DNA from: Thiodiazotropha sp040506275
GTDB lineage: Bacteria > Pseudomonadota > Gammaproteobacteria > Chromatiales > Chromatiaceae
Length of the DNA: 64,000 nucleotides
Direction: 5' to 3'
Assembly (NCBI GenBank): GCA_040506275.1
Contig: JBEVXD010000001.1
Location: forward strand, 558,001 to 622,000
The notes under the pieces are model-generated. The model did not search any database, had not been told where the DNA came from, and was given only the letters and a program-made list of their open reading frames with translations. Positions 8,410 to 16,561 of the stretch are shown piece by piece. Within the stretch, counting starts at the first letter, position 1. Each line of letters opens with the position of its first letter. The position numbers were made by a program, and so were the translations under genes.

Positions 8410-10731
8410 GTGGCAAAAAGATCTAAAAAAGGCTCATCCCAGAAGGATCCGTATCAAGAGCGAGAGGCCCGGAAGTACGAAAATCCTATCCCCAGTCGTG
8501 AATTCATCATGGAAACCCTTAAGAGTGAAGGGATTCCTATGAATCGACATGTGCTCGCTGAGAAACTGAGCATCAAATCAGAGGAGCAGGTTGAGGCTTT
8601 AAGACGGCGATTACGGGCGATGGAGCGTGATGGACAATTGCTTTGTAACCGAAACGAAAACTACTGTCTGGTTAATAAGCGCGACTTAATTGTAGGCAGG
8701 GTTATTGGTCATGCTGACGGTTTTGGCTTCCTCCGGCCAGATGATGGGGGTGATGATCTCTATCTCTCCTTTAAAGAGATGAAGCCAGTGTTTCATGATG
8801 ATCGTGCCGTGGTTCGTGTCACCGGACTGGATCGCAGAAATCGCATGGAAGGGGCTGTCGTTGAGGTGCTGGAACGGAATACCCAGAGTGTAGCTGGGCG
8901 TCTCTACATGGAAAGTGGTGTCGGTTTTGTCGTTCCCGATTCAAAACGCTTGAGTAAGGATATTATCATTCCTTCCAGTGAAACCAATCAGGCGGAACAG
9001 GGACAGATGGTGGTTGCTGATATTTTGGATCAGCCAACTAAGCGTACACCACCTATCGGCCGAATCGTGGAGGTGTTGGGGGATCACATGGGGCCTGGCA
9101 TGGAGACCGATATTGCAATTCGGACCCATAGTATTCCGGTGGATTGGCCTGATGAGGTGTCCCAGGAGATCAAGGCGTTGACCTCTGAAGTGGCTGAATC
9201 TGACAAACAGCATCGTGTCGATTTGAGGCAGCTGCCGTTGGTCACTATAGACGGTGCAGATGCACGAGATTTTGATGATGCGGTCTATTGCGAAGTAAAA
9301 CCCAAAGGCTGGCGGCTATTGGTCTGTATTGCTGATGTATCACACTACGTGAAACCTGGCAGTGCTCTGGACCAGGAGGCTAGAACTCGGGGCAATTCTG
9401 TCTACTTTCCTGACCGGGTGGTCCCGATGCTTCCTGAGGTGCTCTCAAATGGCCTCTGTTCTATCAATCCTGAGGTCGATCGTCTATGTATGACCTGTGA
9501 GCTCTATATCAGTGCTCAAGGAAAGGTTACCCGGTCACGGTTTTTTCCAGCTGTAATGCGCTCTCACGCACGGCTGATCTACGACGATGTGGCGGCCGCG
9601 CTTGATGGTGATCCAGAGCTTTGCGCCAAACATGCGAAGGTTTTGCCTCATCTGCATGATCTCTATCAGCTCTACAAGGTTTTGCAATCACAGCGAGCCG
9701 AGCGGGGTGCCATCGATTTTGATACCACAGAAACAAGAATAGAGTTCAATGAACTCAAAAGGGTGGAGCGGATAGTGCCTGTGGTTCGAAATGACGCTCA
9801 TAAAATTATCGAAGAGTGCATGCTTGCGGCAAATGTTGCCGCAGCACGTTATCTATTGCGCAAGAAAATTCCAGCGCTCTATCGTATTCACGAAGGGCCG
9901 GCGGAAGAGAAACTGACCGATCTACGTGAGTTTCTTGCAGAACTTGGATTGAGTCTGCCAGGGGGTAAGAAACCCTCAGCAGGCGACTATGCATTGTTGT
10001 TGAAACAGATACAGGAGCGGCCTGATCGCCATCTGATTCAAACTGTATTGTTACGCTCACTCTCACAAGCTGTCTATAGCTCTGACAATGTGGGTCATTT
10101 CGGCCTTTCCTATCAGGCCTATACCCATTTTACCTCTCCAATACGCCGTTATCCTGACTTAATCGTACATCGAGCACTCAAACATGCCATAGAGCAGGGT
10201 AAACCCGATGATTTCGACTATCCAAAATCTGAGTTGCAGAGTCTTGGTGAGCAATGTTCTAGCACTGAACGAAAAGCTGATGAAGCAACCCGTGACGCAC
10301 TTGACTGGTTGAAGTGTGAATATATGCAGGACAAGGTTGGTGAAACCTTCAATGGCATCATCACCAGTGTGAATTCGTTTGGTGTGTTTGTTGAACTGGA
10401 AGAGATTTATGTTGATGGTTTGGTACACATCACTGCATTGGATAATGATTACTACCACTATGACCCAGTAGGTCATCGTCTGACCGGGGAGCGAACCGGC
10501 AAGGTGCTGCGCCTTGGTGATCCTCTGGCAATCGTTGTAGCAAAGGTTAATCTGGATGATCGAAAAATTGATTTTGTTCCCGCCAAACGGTCAAGCAATG
10601 AACCCACAAAAAATCGCAAGACGCGGCCTAAAAAATCAAAACGAAAATCGAAAGGGGATTCTGGGGCAAAGCATGCCGGATCTACTAAAAAAAGTGCAAA
10701 AAAGCCACGGCGTAAGAAAAAGTCTCTTTGA
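8410..10731 (+). CDS. rnr: Ribonuclease R
   Basis: RNase R is a 3'-5' exoribonuclease that degrades structured RNA. The 773 residues show an N-terminal winged helix (~30-95), tandem cold-shock domains (~95-235), the RNB catalytic domain (~265-590) with the magnesium-binding DGADARDFDDAV near 281, and an S1 domain (~640-725, GIITSVNSFGVFVELEEIYV). A lysine/arginine-rich tail from ~730 is typical and aids RNA binding. GTG at 8410 is the likely start, though its ribosome-binding site is weak. rlmB follows with a one-base overlap, an arrangement conserved in gammaproteobacteria. Confidence 0.96.
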   Translation: MAKRSKKGSSQKDPYQEREARKYENPIPSREFIMETLKSEGIPMNRHVLAEKLSIKSEEQVEALRRRLRAMERDGQLLCNRNENYCLVNKRDLIVGRVIGHADGFGFLRPDDGGDDLYLSFKEMKPVFHDDRAVVRVTGLDRRNRMEGAVVEVLERNTQSVAGRLYMESGVGFVVPDSKRLSKDIIIPSSETNQAEQGQMVVADILDQPTKRTPPIGRIVEVLGDHMGPGMETDIAIRTHSIPVDWPDEVSQEIKALTSEVAESDKQHRVDLRQLPLVTIDGADARDFDDAVYCEVKPKGWRLLVCIADVSHYVKPGSALDQEARTRGNSVYFPDRVVPMLPEVLSNGLCSINPEVDRLCMTCELYISAQGKVTRSRFFPAVMRSHARLIYDDVAAALDGDPELCAKHAKVLPHLHDLYQLYKVLQSQRAERGAIDFDTTETRIEFNELKRVERIVPVVRNDAHKIIEECMLAANVAAARYLLRKKIPALYRIHEGPAEEKLTDLREFLAELGLSLPGGKKPSAGDYALLLKQIQERPDRHLIQTVLLRSLSQAVYSSDNVGHFGLSYQAYTHFTSPIRRYPDLIVHRALKHAIEQGKPDDFDYPKSELQSLGEQCSSTERKADEATRDALDWLKCEYMQDKVGETFNGIITSVNSFGVFVELEEIYVDGLVHITALDNDYYHYDPVGHRLTGERTGKVLRLGDPLAIVVAKVNLDDRKIDFVPAKRSSNEPTKNRKTRPKKSKRKSKGDSGAKHAGSTKKSAKKPRRKKKSL

Positions 10732-11486
10732 TGCCTGATCAGCACGCCTGGATCCTGGGACTTCACGCAGTCAAAGCTGCGCTTCAGCAAAAAACAGCAG
10801 TCGAAGAACTGCTGGTTGATGCCGGGCGTCGAGACGGTCGTATCAGAGAGATTATTTCACTTGCGGAGGCTGCCGGAATAAAATGCCATAGCTTGCCTGG
10901 CAAGAGGTTGGATGAGCAGGTGCAGGAGACACACCATCAGGGTGTAGCCCTACTTGTCAGACAGCAGCAGGTGCAGGATGAGCCTTATCTCAAGGCGCTT
11001 TTGAAACGACTTGATCAACCCCCTTTCTTGTTGATACTTGATGGTGTCCAGGATCCCCATAATCTGGGAGCCTGCCTTCGTTCTGCAGATGCGGTAGGTG
11101 TAGATGCGATTGTCATACCTCGTGATCGATCTGTAAGCCTGACTTCAACAGTAAGAAAGGTTGCAAGTGGGGCGGCTGAAACAGTACCGCTAATCCAAGT
11201 TACCAATCTCTCTCGGATCCTGAAATGGCTCAAGTCGGAGGGGATTTGGCTTGTAGGAACAGCCGGAGAGGCTAAACAGACCCTTTATGAAGTCGATTTA
11301 AAAGGTTCGCTTGCTTTGGTTATGGGGGGTGAAGAGAAAGGGCTTCGCCGATTAACCCGGGAAAGCTGCGACCTGTTGGTGAAGTTACCAATGGCAGGAA
11401 GTGTGGAGAGCCTCAATGTTTCCGTGGCCGCTGGCGTGTCACTCTATGAGGCCCTAAGACAGCGTGGATTGGGTTTGGGTCGTTAA
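10731..11486 (+). CDS. rlmB: 23S rRNA (guanosine-2'-O-)-methyltransferase RlmB
   Basis: A SpoU-family SPOUT enzyme methylating the ribose of a conserved G in 23S rRNA (G2251 in E. coli) from S-adenosylmethionine. An N-terminal substrate-binding domain (~1-80) leads to the trefoil-knot domain. Motif 1 is NLGACLRSADAVG (~108), motif 2 is VMGGEEKGLRR (~200) and motif 3 is LNVSVAAGVSLYE (~228). ATG 10731 overlaps the rnr stop as TGATG, giving 251 residues; an in-frame TTG three bases earlier is less likely. Translational coupling to rnr is expected. Confidence 0.95.
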   Translation: MPDQHAWILGLHAVKAALQQKTAVEELLVDAGRRDGRIREIISLAEAAGIKCHSLPGKRLDEQVQETHHQGVALLVRQQQVQDEPYLKALLKRLDQPPFLLILDGVQDPHNLGACLRSADAVGVDAIVIPRDRSVSLTSTVRKVASGAAETVPLIQVTNLSRILKWLKSEGIWLVGTAGEAKQTLYEVDLKGSLALVMGGEEKGLRRLTRESCDLLVKLPMAGSVESLNVSVAAGVSLYEALRQRGLGLGR

Positions 11487-11520
11487 ACTTATAAAATCAC
11501 TTTTTATTTGGAGATTTGAT

Positions 11521-12282
11521 GTGATCAGAAAAGTATCCTGCCTTGCACTTATTACCGCACTCTTTTCCGTGCAGGTTCAGGCCGACACCTTATTGGGATT
11601 TACAGCGGGAATCGAGCTTTGGAATATGGACTCTTCCGGTGCCATTTCAGATATATCTGATTCAGATCTACAGTCTTTCGATCTGGGTTCCAGTGCGGTT
11701 ATAGTGGCATCTATAGCCTTTGAGCATCCAATTCCACTGATTCCAAATTTCAAGGTCAGAACAAATGACCTGAGCGCTGACGGGGACGAAGTCCTTACTG
11801 AGAGTTTTCGCTATGCAGGGATGAATTTTCCAGCTGGTCGAGAGGTCAATGTTGAGTTCGATATGCAGAGCACTGACTTTGTCCTCTATTATGAGCTATT
11901 TGATAATGATCTTGTTTCATTCGATTTTGGTCTCAATCTCAAATACCTTGACGGCGATATCCGGGTTGAGGACACAGGTTCGGGTCTTGCATCACAAGAC
12001 CGCTTTAAAGGTTATGTACCAATGCTCTTTGGTGCAGCACAAATTGGTATACCCTCAACACCACTTTGGGTCTATGGCGATATAAACGTTTTGACTGTAG
12101 GCGACCATACGCTACAGGACTATCAAGTAGGAGTTGCCTACAGCCTGATAGATAATCTGGCAGTGGATCTCAGACTGAAAGGCGGATACCGTAGCTTTTC
12201 CCTTGAACTGGACGATCTGGATGATATTTACACTGACTGGGATTTCGATGGTTTCTATCTCGGTTTGGAAGTTGATTTCTGA
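11521..12282 (+). CDS. Outer-membrane beta-barrel protein, TIGR04219-like
   Basis: The 253-residue product starts at GTG 11521, with TTGGAG seven bases upstream. An earlier in-frame start would place a non-signal leader before the obvious signal peptide. The signal peptide ends near VQVQA, and the mature part begins DTLLGFTAGIELWNMD. It has alternating hydrophobic/polar strands and a C-terminal FYLGLEVDF ending in Phe, the usual outer-membrane barrel signature. It resembles the small barrel family TIGR04219, whose function is unknown. It follows rlmB after a 34-base gap and is followed by a mobile element. Confidence 0.8.
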   Translation: MIRKVSCLALITALFSVQVQADTLLGFTAGIELWNMDSSGAISDISDSDLQSFDLGSSAVIVASIAFEHPIPLIPNFKVRTNDLSADGDEVLTESFRYAGMNFPAGREVNVEFDMQSTDFVLYYELFDNDLVSFDFGLNLKYLDGDIRVEDTGSGLASQDRFKGYVPMLFGAAQIGIPSTPLWVYGDINVLTVGDHTLQDYQVGVAYSLIDNLAVDLRLKGGYRSFSLELDDLDDIYTDWDFDGFYLGLEVDF

Positions 12283-12346
12283 GGGGGGGCTTACTCCAAT
12301 ACCGGTACCTAACTAGCTGTATATGTTGATTGCGATACAAGCTATT

Positions 12347-12546
12347 TATTAACCCGGCGACTAAGTATGTCGTCTTCAGGCTTGAAACCCCTAACAATAT
12401 GATTTTTAAAAGAGAGGCCGAAGTGTGCCTGCCTGCAGACTGCGTTATCAAAACTTGCTGTAGGAGTGCTACAGAGGCGTTTTGATGCCTTGCCGCAGGC
12501 AGGCACACTTCGGCTGAAGACAACATACTTAGTCGCCGGGTTAATA
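12347..12546. mobile_element. 200-bp palindromic MITE-like element, copy 1
   Basis: A complete non-coding element flanked by TA, with near-perfect terminal inverted repeats of about 33 bases (outer part TTAACCCGGCGACTAAGTAT). Nested inside are a perfect 20-base inverted repeat (GCCGAAGTGTGCCTGCCTGC and its complement), an ATCAAAAC/GTTTTGAT pair and a CTGTAG/CTACAG pair. The whole unit can therefore fold into one long hairpin. The TA duplication suggests mobilisation by a Tc1/mariner or IS630-type transposase, which is absent here. It sits 30 bases upstream of the rpsF -35 box. Confidence 0.9.
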
Positions 12547-12575
12547 GTTACCGGATTAATAATATCATCTGCATC

Positions 12576-12604
12576 TTGCGGATTTTGCAACAAAAAGGTA
12601 GAAT
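12576..12604 (+). promoter_or_regulatory. rpsF: Sigma-70-type promoter of the rpsF operon
   Basis: TTGCGG at 12576-12581 and TAGAAT at 12599-12604 are separated by exactly 17 bases and point at rpsF. Transcription would start near 12611, giving a leader of about 120 bases. Confidence 0.65.
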
Positions 12605-12610
12605 CCGCCG

Positions 12611-12732
12611 CTTTCTGATGCCCAATTGCCGAGGGGGATTACGCAGAATTGCGTATTTTTATCCAGGCGACAGGGCGTCACTCCTTGTCTTACTGCACTT
12701 GCAGAAGGCTGCCTAACCCGAAAGGAGATACA
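12611..12732 (+). promoter_or_regulatory. rpsF leader, candidate S6:S18-binding element
   Basis: The leader holds GCCGAG at 12628-12633, next to a hairpin TACGCA/TGCGTA (12640-12655, GAAT loop) followed by TTTTT. The hairpin can extend through GGAT/ATCC with the T-tract bulged out. Many bacterial rpsF leaders carry a CCG-containing bulged hairpin bound by the S6:S18 complex for feedback repression. Resemblance here is by eye only. The T-run after the hairpin could alternatively be a weak attenuator. Confidence 0.4.
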
Positions 12733-13161
12733 ATGAGGCACTATGAAGTTGTGTTCCTGGTTCATCCGGACCAGAGTGAACAAGTATCCGCTATGATCGA
12801 GCGCTATCGCTCGGGCATCGAAACCAAAGGTGGCATTATCCACCGTTTGGAAGATTGGGGTCGTCGTCAACTGGCGTATCCCATCAATAAAATCCACAAA
12901 GCTCACTATGTTCTGATGAATATCGAGTGCGATCAAGAAGCACTGTCTGAACTGGAAAGCGCCTTCCGTTTTAATGATGCTGTCATCCGTAATATGGTGA
13001 TTCGCCGCGATGAGGCAATCACTGAGGTTTCCCATTTGGCTAAATCCCAGGAAGCGGACGAACGTCCAGCATCCCGTGGCAGCGATAATGGTGATGACGA
13101 GTCAGTAGAAGTTGAAGCTGAGGCTCCAGTCGTTGAAGAAGCTGAATCAAGCGACGACTGA
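12733..13161 (+). CDS. rpsF: Ribosomal protein S6
   Basis: Small-subunit protein that pairs with S18 on the 16S platform. It has 142 residues with the family start MRHYEVVFLVHPDQSEQV and the conserved GGIIHRLEDWGRRQLAYPI. An acidic, low-complexity tail from about residue 110 is rich in Glu, Asp and Ser, as in many gammaproteobacterial S6 proteins that are glutamylated. ATG 12733 follows AAAGGAGAT. First gene of the rpsF-rpsR-DUF2232-rplI unit; no priB lies between rpsF and rpsR. Confidence 0.97.
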   Translation: MRHYEVVFLVHPDQSEQVSAMIERYRSGIETKGGIIHRLEDWGRRQLAYPINKIHKAHYVLMNIECDQEALSELESAFRFNDAVIRNMVIRRDEAITEVSHLAKSQEADERPASRGSDNGDDESVEVEAEAPVVEEAESSDD

Positions 13162-13190
13162 TAAGCTGAATTACAGAGAGGACAAAGCAA

Positions 13191-13415
13191 ATGGCACGTT
13201 TTTTTAGACGTAAGAAATATTGCCGCTTCACAGCGGAAGGCATCACTGAGATTGATTATAAAGATTTAAATCTTCTCAAAGCCTATGTCAGTGAAAGCGG
13301 CAAGATCGTACCAAGTCGTATTACTGGTACAAAGGCTAAATATCAGCGTCAGCTGGCGACCGCTATCAAGCGTGCCCGCTATGTTGCGCTGTTGCCATAC
13401 ACTGATCAGCACTAA
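13191..13415 (+). CDS. rpsR: Ribosomal protein S18
   Basis: A 74-residue basic protein with the signature YKDLNLLKAYVSESGKIVPS and RITGTKAKYQRQLATAIKRA, which bind S6 and 16S rRNA. Length and sequence are normal. It lies 29 bases after rpsF with GAGAGGACAAAG upstream of ATG. Confidence 0.97.
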   Translation: MARFFRRKKYCRFTAEGITEIDYKDLNLLKAYVSESGKIVPSRITGTKAKYQRQLATAIKRARYVALLPYTDQH

Positions 13416-13444
13416 GAGGAATATATACCTGCCGGGGTAGCGGA

Positions 13445-14356
13445 ATGAAAGCACTGGCATCCTTTGTGATGCGTGGGCCTGCTCAGTCAGCGATGGTGTC
13501 AACCGTGCTGGCGATGCTGTCAATCATTATTCCGTTTATCGGTGTTTTCAGTAGCGCAAGTATTGGCCTTGTCACCCTGAGATTGGGAGGCTTGGCTGCA
13601 GGTAAGGTATTACTGATATCAACCCTGGCATCTTCCGCGCTGATGGGGCTGATATTTGGTAACCCGCTACCGGCACTGGGCTTTTTACTGGTGTTGTGGA
13701 TACCAGTTACACTGCTTGGATTACTACTGCGCAACACCCGCTCTTTGGCTTTTACGACCCAGGCGGGATTGGCATTCGGCATACTGGCGATACTGATGCA
13801 ATACATCAGTATGGGAGATCCAGTCACTTTCTGGCGAAAGTACCTGGAGCCCATGGCCCAGCGTTTTATTGAAGCAGGGTTGTTCGATCAGGCTCAAAGC
13901 GTTCAGGTGCTGGATCAATTGTCGCAGATGATGTGCGGCCTGGTCGCAGTAGGCTTTCTACTGCAGCTGCTGCTAAGCCTATTTGTTGCGCGGTGGTGGC
14001 AGGCGATTCTCTACAATCCGGGGGGCTTTTCCACGGAGTTCCAACAGATGCGACTGCATCGGTTGGTTGGCGTAGCAGGCGCAGCAGCCATGCTGTTGGG
14101 CCTACTGCCAGAGAATGCATATCCGGCCTTTGTCGGTTGCCTGGGTGCAGTGATCCTGGGATTGGTATTTCTTCAAGGCATGGTAGTAGTACATGGCTTG
14201 ATAAAGGGCACTAAGTCCGCCCAGCTCTGGTTGGTATTGACCTACTTGATGCTGATTATTTTTCTGCCGCAAATGGTACTGGTTTTGATCAGTATCGGTT
14301 TGCTGGATATTTGGATAGATTTTCGATCCCGCTTCAAATCTAAAACAGGCGGGTGA
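13445..14356 (+). CDS. DUF2232/YybS-like multi-pass membrane protein
   Basis: This 303-residue inner-membrane protein has about eight hydrophobic helices (for example ~20-45, ~55-95, ~105-125, ~160-180, ~205-290). The family (DUF2232, related to YybS) occurs between rpsR and rplI in many gammaproteobacteria, and its position here agrees. Its biochemical role is unknown; distant similarity to substrate-binding membrane components of ECF-type transporters has been suggested for related families. It is co-oriented with rpsR, 29 bases downstream. There are no catalytic motifs to read. Confidence 0.8.
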   Translation: MKALASFVMRGPAQSAMVSTVLAMLSIIIPFIGVFSSASIGLVTLRLGGLAAGKVLLISTLASSALMGLIFGNPLPALGFLLVLWIPVTLLGLLLRNTRSLAFTTQAGLAFGILAILMQYISMGDPVTFWRKYLEPMAQRFIEAGLFDQAQSVQVLDQLSQMMCGLVAVGFLLQLLLSLFVARWWQAILYNPGGFSTEFQQMRLHRLVGVAGAAAMLLGLLPENAYPAFVGCLGAVILGLVFLQGMVVVHGLIKGTKSAQLWLVLTYLMLIIFLPQMVLVLISIGLLDIWIDFRSRFKSKTGG

Positions 14357-14430
14357 GAAGTCGTTGCGATGAAGCGCTGATACCGGTTTATCTGCAAGCA
14401 AACGATTTGACCTAATTAAGGGTGATTACA

Positions 14431-14880
14431 ATGGAAATTATTCTATTGCAAAAAGTGGACAACCTGGGTGATCTGGGTGAAAAGGTAAACGTCAAGAGTG
14501 GCTACGGCCGTAACTTTTTGATTCCTGCTGGTAAAGCCATCCCGGCTACTGACGCGAATCTGAAGGTTTTCGAGCAGCGTCGTGCTGAACTCGAGAAAGA
14601 GGCCAGTGAAAAATTACAGGCTGCTGAGGCCCGTAAAGCCAAGCTGGATGGAATGGACCTCTCTATTACCTGTAAGGCAGGTGATGAAGGTCGTCTTTTC
14701 GGTTCTATCGGTACTTCCGATATCGCCAAAGCTGTTGTAGCTGCTGGTGAAACGCTGGAAAAGAAAGAGGTAATGTTGCCAAATGGACCATTCCGTGTTG
14801 CTGGTGAGTACGAAGTCGAACTTCACCTTCATGCGGATGTAAATGCCAGCGTCAAGCTGAGCATTGTCCCAGAGGCTTAA
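14431..14880 (+). CDS. rplI: Ribosomal protein L9
   Basis: Large-subunit protein of 149 residues, exactly the E. coli length. It begins MEIILLQKVDNLGDLGEKVN, followed by GYGRNFLIPAGKA, a long central helix (~40-75) and a C-terminal rRNA-binding lobe with GRLFGSIGTSDIA. ATG 14431 is preferred to the upstream in-frame GTG because it fits the family N-terminus and has TAAGGGTG upstream. Last gene of the rpsF unit. Confidence 0.97.
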   Translation: MEIILLQKVDNLGDLGEKVNVKSGYGRNFLIPAGKAIPATDANLKVFEQRRAELEKEASEKLQAAEARKAKLDGMDLSITCKAGDEGRLFGSIGTSDIAKAVVAAGETLEKKEVMLPNGPFRVAGEYEVELHLHADVNASVKLSIVPEA

Positions 14881-14955
14881 TACCGGCTCTAGGCTGATTT
14901 TCTCCAGAAATCAAAAGTCTTCTGGAGTTGAATGAGTTTTTTTATGCTGTCTCTT

Positions 14956-14996
14956 AGTGCGCTGGCAATAGACAATCAGTCGATTGCCAGCGCACT
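14956..14996. terminator. Strong inverted repeat between rplI and dnaB
   Basis: A perfect 14-base inverted repeat (AGTGCGCTGGCAAT, 14956-14969, and its complement 14983-14996) with a 13-base loop lies 75 bases after rplI. The stem is stable, but no T-run follows on either strand, so it may be a Rho-assisted terminator, an RNA-protecting stem or an operator rather than a standard intrinsic terminator. Confidence 0.5.
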
Positions 14997-15154
14997 GAGT
15001 CTCTGCTGTTCCTATAGTGTTGCGGCTGAGAATCTCTGGCTGATCTGATCTCCACTCACAATAGTACGTCTCTCCTTTTCTCGTTTCGCCCAATACCGTA
15101 TGCTTACCAGGCATTACGCACAATCCGATTCACCTCAACTACAAACGAAACCCA

Positions 15155-16561
15155 ATGTCAGATCCCGCTTATCCTGAAGAGCTAGCTGCCTATCCAGAAA
15201 TCGAACAGCGGGCCATTAAGGTGCCTCCACACTCAAATCAAGCTGAACAGTCGGTTATAGGCGGTTTGATGCTGGATAATGATAGCTGGGACAAGGTCGC
15301 TGATTTGGTTGTGGAGAGTGACTTCTATCGTAAAGAGCACAGATTGATCTTCAACGCTATTGCAGCACAAGCTGATGAAAATCAACCTTTCGATGTGGTG
15401 ACGCTTGCGGAACATCTTGAACGCAAAGAATCACTTGAGGATGGGGGAGGCCTGCCTTACTTAGTTAGGCTGGCGGAAGAGACACCCAGTGCAGCGAACA
15501 TTAAATCCTATGCCGGCATTGTGCGTGAATACTCAGTCATGCGACAACTGATCTCAGTCGGTACTGATATATCGGATAGTGCTTTTCACCCCCAGGGACG
15601 TAAGGCTGAGGAGTTGCTTGATGTCGCTGAGCGAAAAGTATTCGAGATTGCAGAGCAGACCAGTAAAGGGAAGGGGGGGTTTACACCGATCAGATCCTTG
15701 CTGACCCAGGCAGTTGACCGGATCGAGACCTTGTTTCAACAGGATGAGCCGATAACTGGTCTCAGCACAGGCTTCTCAGATTTCGATCAGATGACTTCTG
15801 GACTTCAACATGCGGACCTGATTATTGTCGCCGGGCGGCCATCGATGGGTAAAACCACCTTTGCGATGAATATTGCTGAGAATGTGGCTATCCAGGCGGG
15901 CAAGGCGGTTGCTGTCTATAGCATGGAGATGCCTGGTGATTCCCTGGCAATGCGTATGATGTCCTCTCTGGGACGCATTGACCAGTTGAGGGTCCGTACC
16001 GGTAAACTGGAGGATGAAGAGTGGCCCAGACTCTCCTCCGCTGTGAGTATGCTGGCTGATACCAGACTCTATATCGATGATACCCCGGCTCTTTCACCTA
16101 CAGAGGTGCGTGCTCGTGCCCGTCGTTTGAAACGTGAGCATGATGATTTGGGATTGATTGTGATTGATTACCTGCAATTGATGCAGGCACCTGGTGAAGG
16201 CGATAACCGCACCAATGAAATTTCTGCCATTTCCCGCTCTTTGAAGGGGCTGGCGAAAGAGCTCGATGTGCCGGTGATTGCGCTCTCTCAGCTCAACCGT
16301 AGTCTTGAGCAACGAACCAACAAACGCCCCATTATGTCAGATCTGCGTGAATCGGGTGCGATTGAGCAGGACGCGGATTTAATTGTGTTCATCTATCGTG
16401 ATGAAGTCTATAACGAGGACAGTCCTGACAAGGGTATAGCTGAGATCATCATCGGTAAACAGCGTAATGGCCCGATAGGTACTACACGCCTGACTTTTCT
16501 TGGAAAATACACCAAATTTGAAAATTATACGGAAGATATCTACGGCGACGAGGGCTATTGA
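15155..16561 (+). CDS. dnaB: Replicative DNA helicase DnaB
   Basis: The hexameric 5'-3' helicase of the replisome. Its 468 residues comprise the N-terminal primase-interaction domain (~25-130, PHSNQAEQSVIGGLML) and a RecA-like motor. Walker A is AGRPSMGKTTFAMN (~227) and Walker B is LGLIVIDYLQLM (~330), followed by an arginine-finger region near SDLRESGAIEQDAD (~395). No intein is present. Its TGA overlaps the ATG of alr. The rplI-dnaB-alr-radA order is conserved in related gammaproteobacteria. Confidence 0.97.
   Translation: MSDPAYPEELAAYPEIEQRAIKVPPHSNQAEQSVIGGLMLDNDSWDKVADLVVESDFYRKEHRLIFNAIAAQADENQPFDVVTLAEHLERKESLEDGGGLPYLVRLAEETPSAANIKSYAGIVREYSVMRQLISVGTDISDSAFHPQGRKAEELLDVAERKVFEIAEQTSKGKGGFTPIRSLLTQAVDRIETLFQQDEPITGLSTGFSDFDQMTSGLQHADLIIVAGRPSMGKTTFAMNIAENVAIQAGKAVAVYSMEMPGDSLAMRMMSSLGRIDQLRVRTGKLEDEEWPRLSSAVSMLADTRLYIDDTPALSPTEVRARARRLKREHDDLGLIVIDYLQLMQAPGEGDNRTNEISAISRSLKGLAKELDVPVIALSQLNRSLEQRTNKRPIMSDLRESGAIEQDADLIVFIYRDEVYNEDSPDKGIAEIIIGKQRNGPIGTTRLTFLGKYTKFENYTEDIYGDEGY

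Noticed and set aside
12170..12593. Open frames through the 200-bp element
   Set aside because: They arise from the palindromic element, recur at 33648-33895 with the same sequence, and show no protein features.
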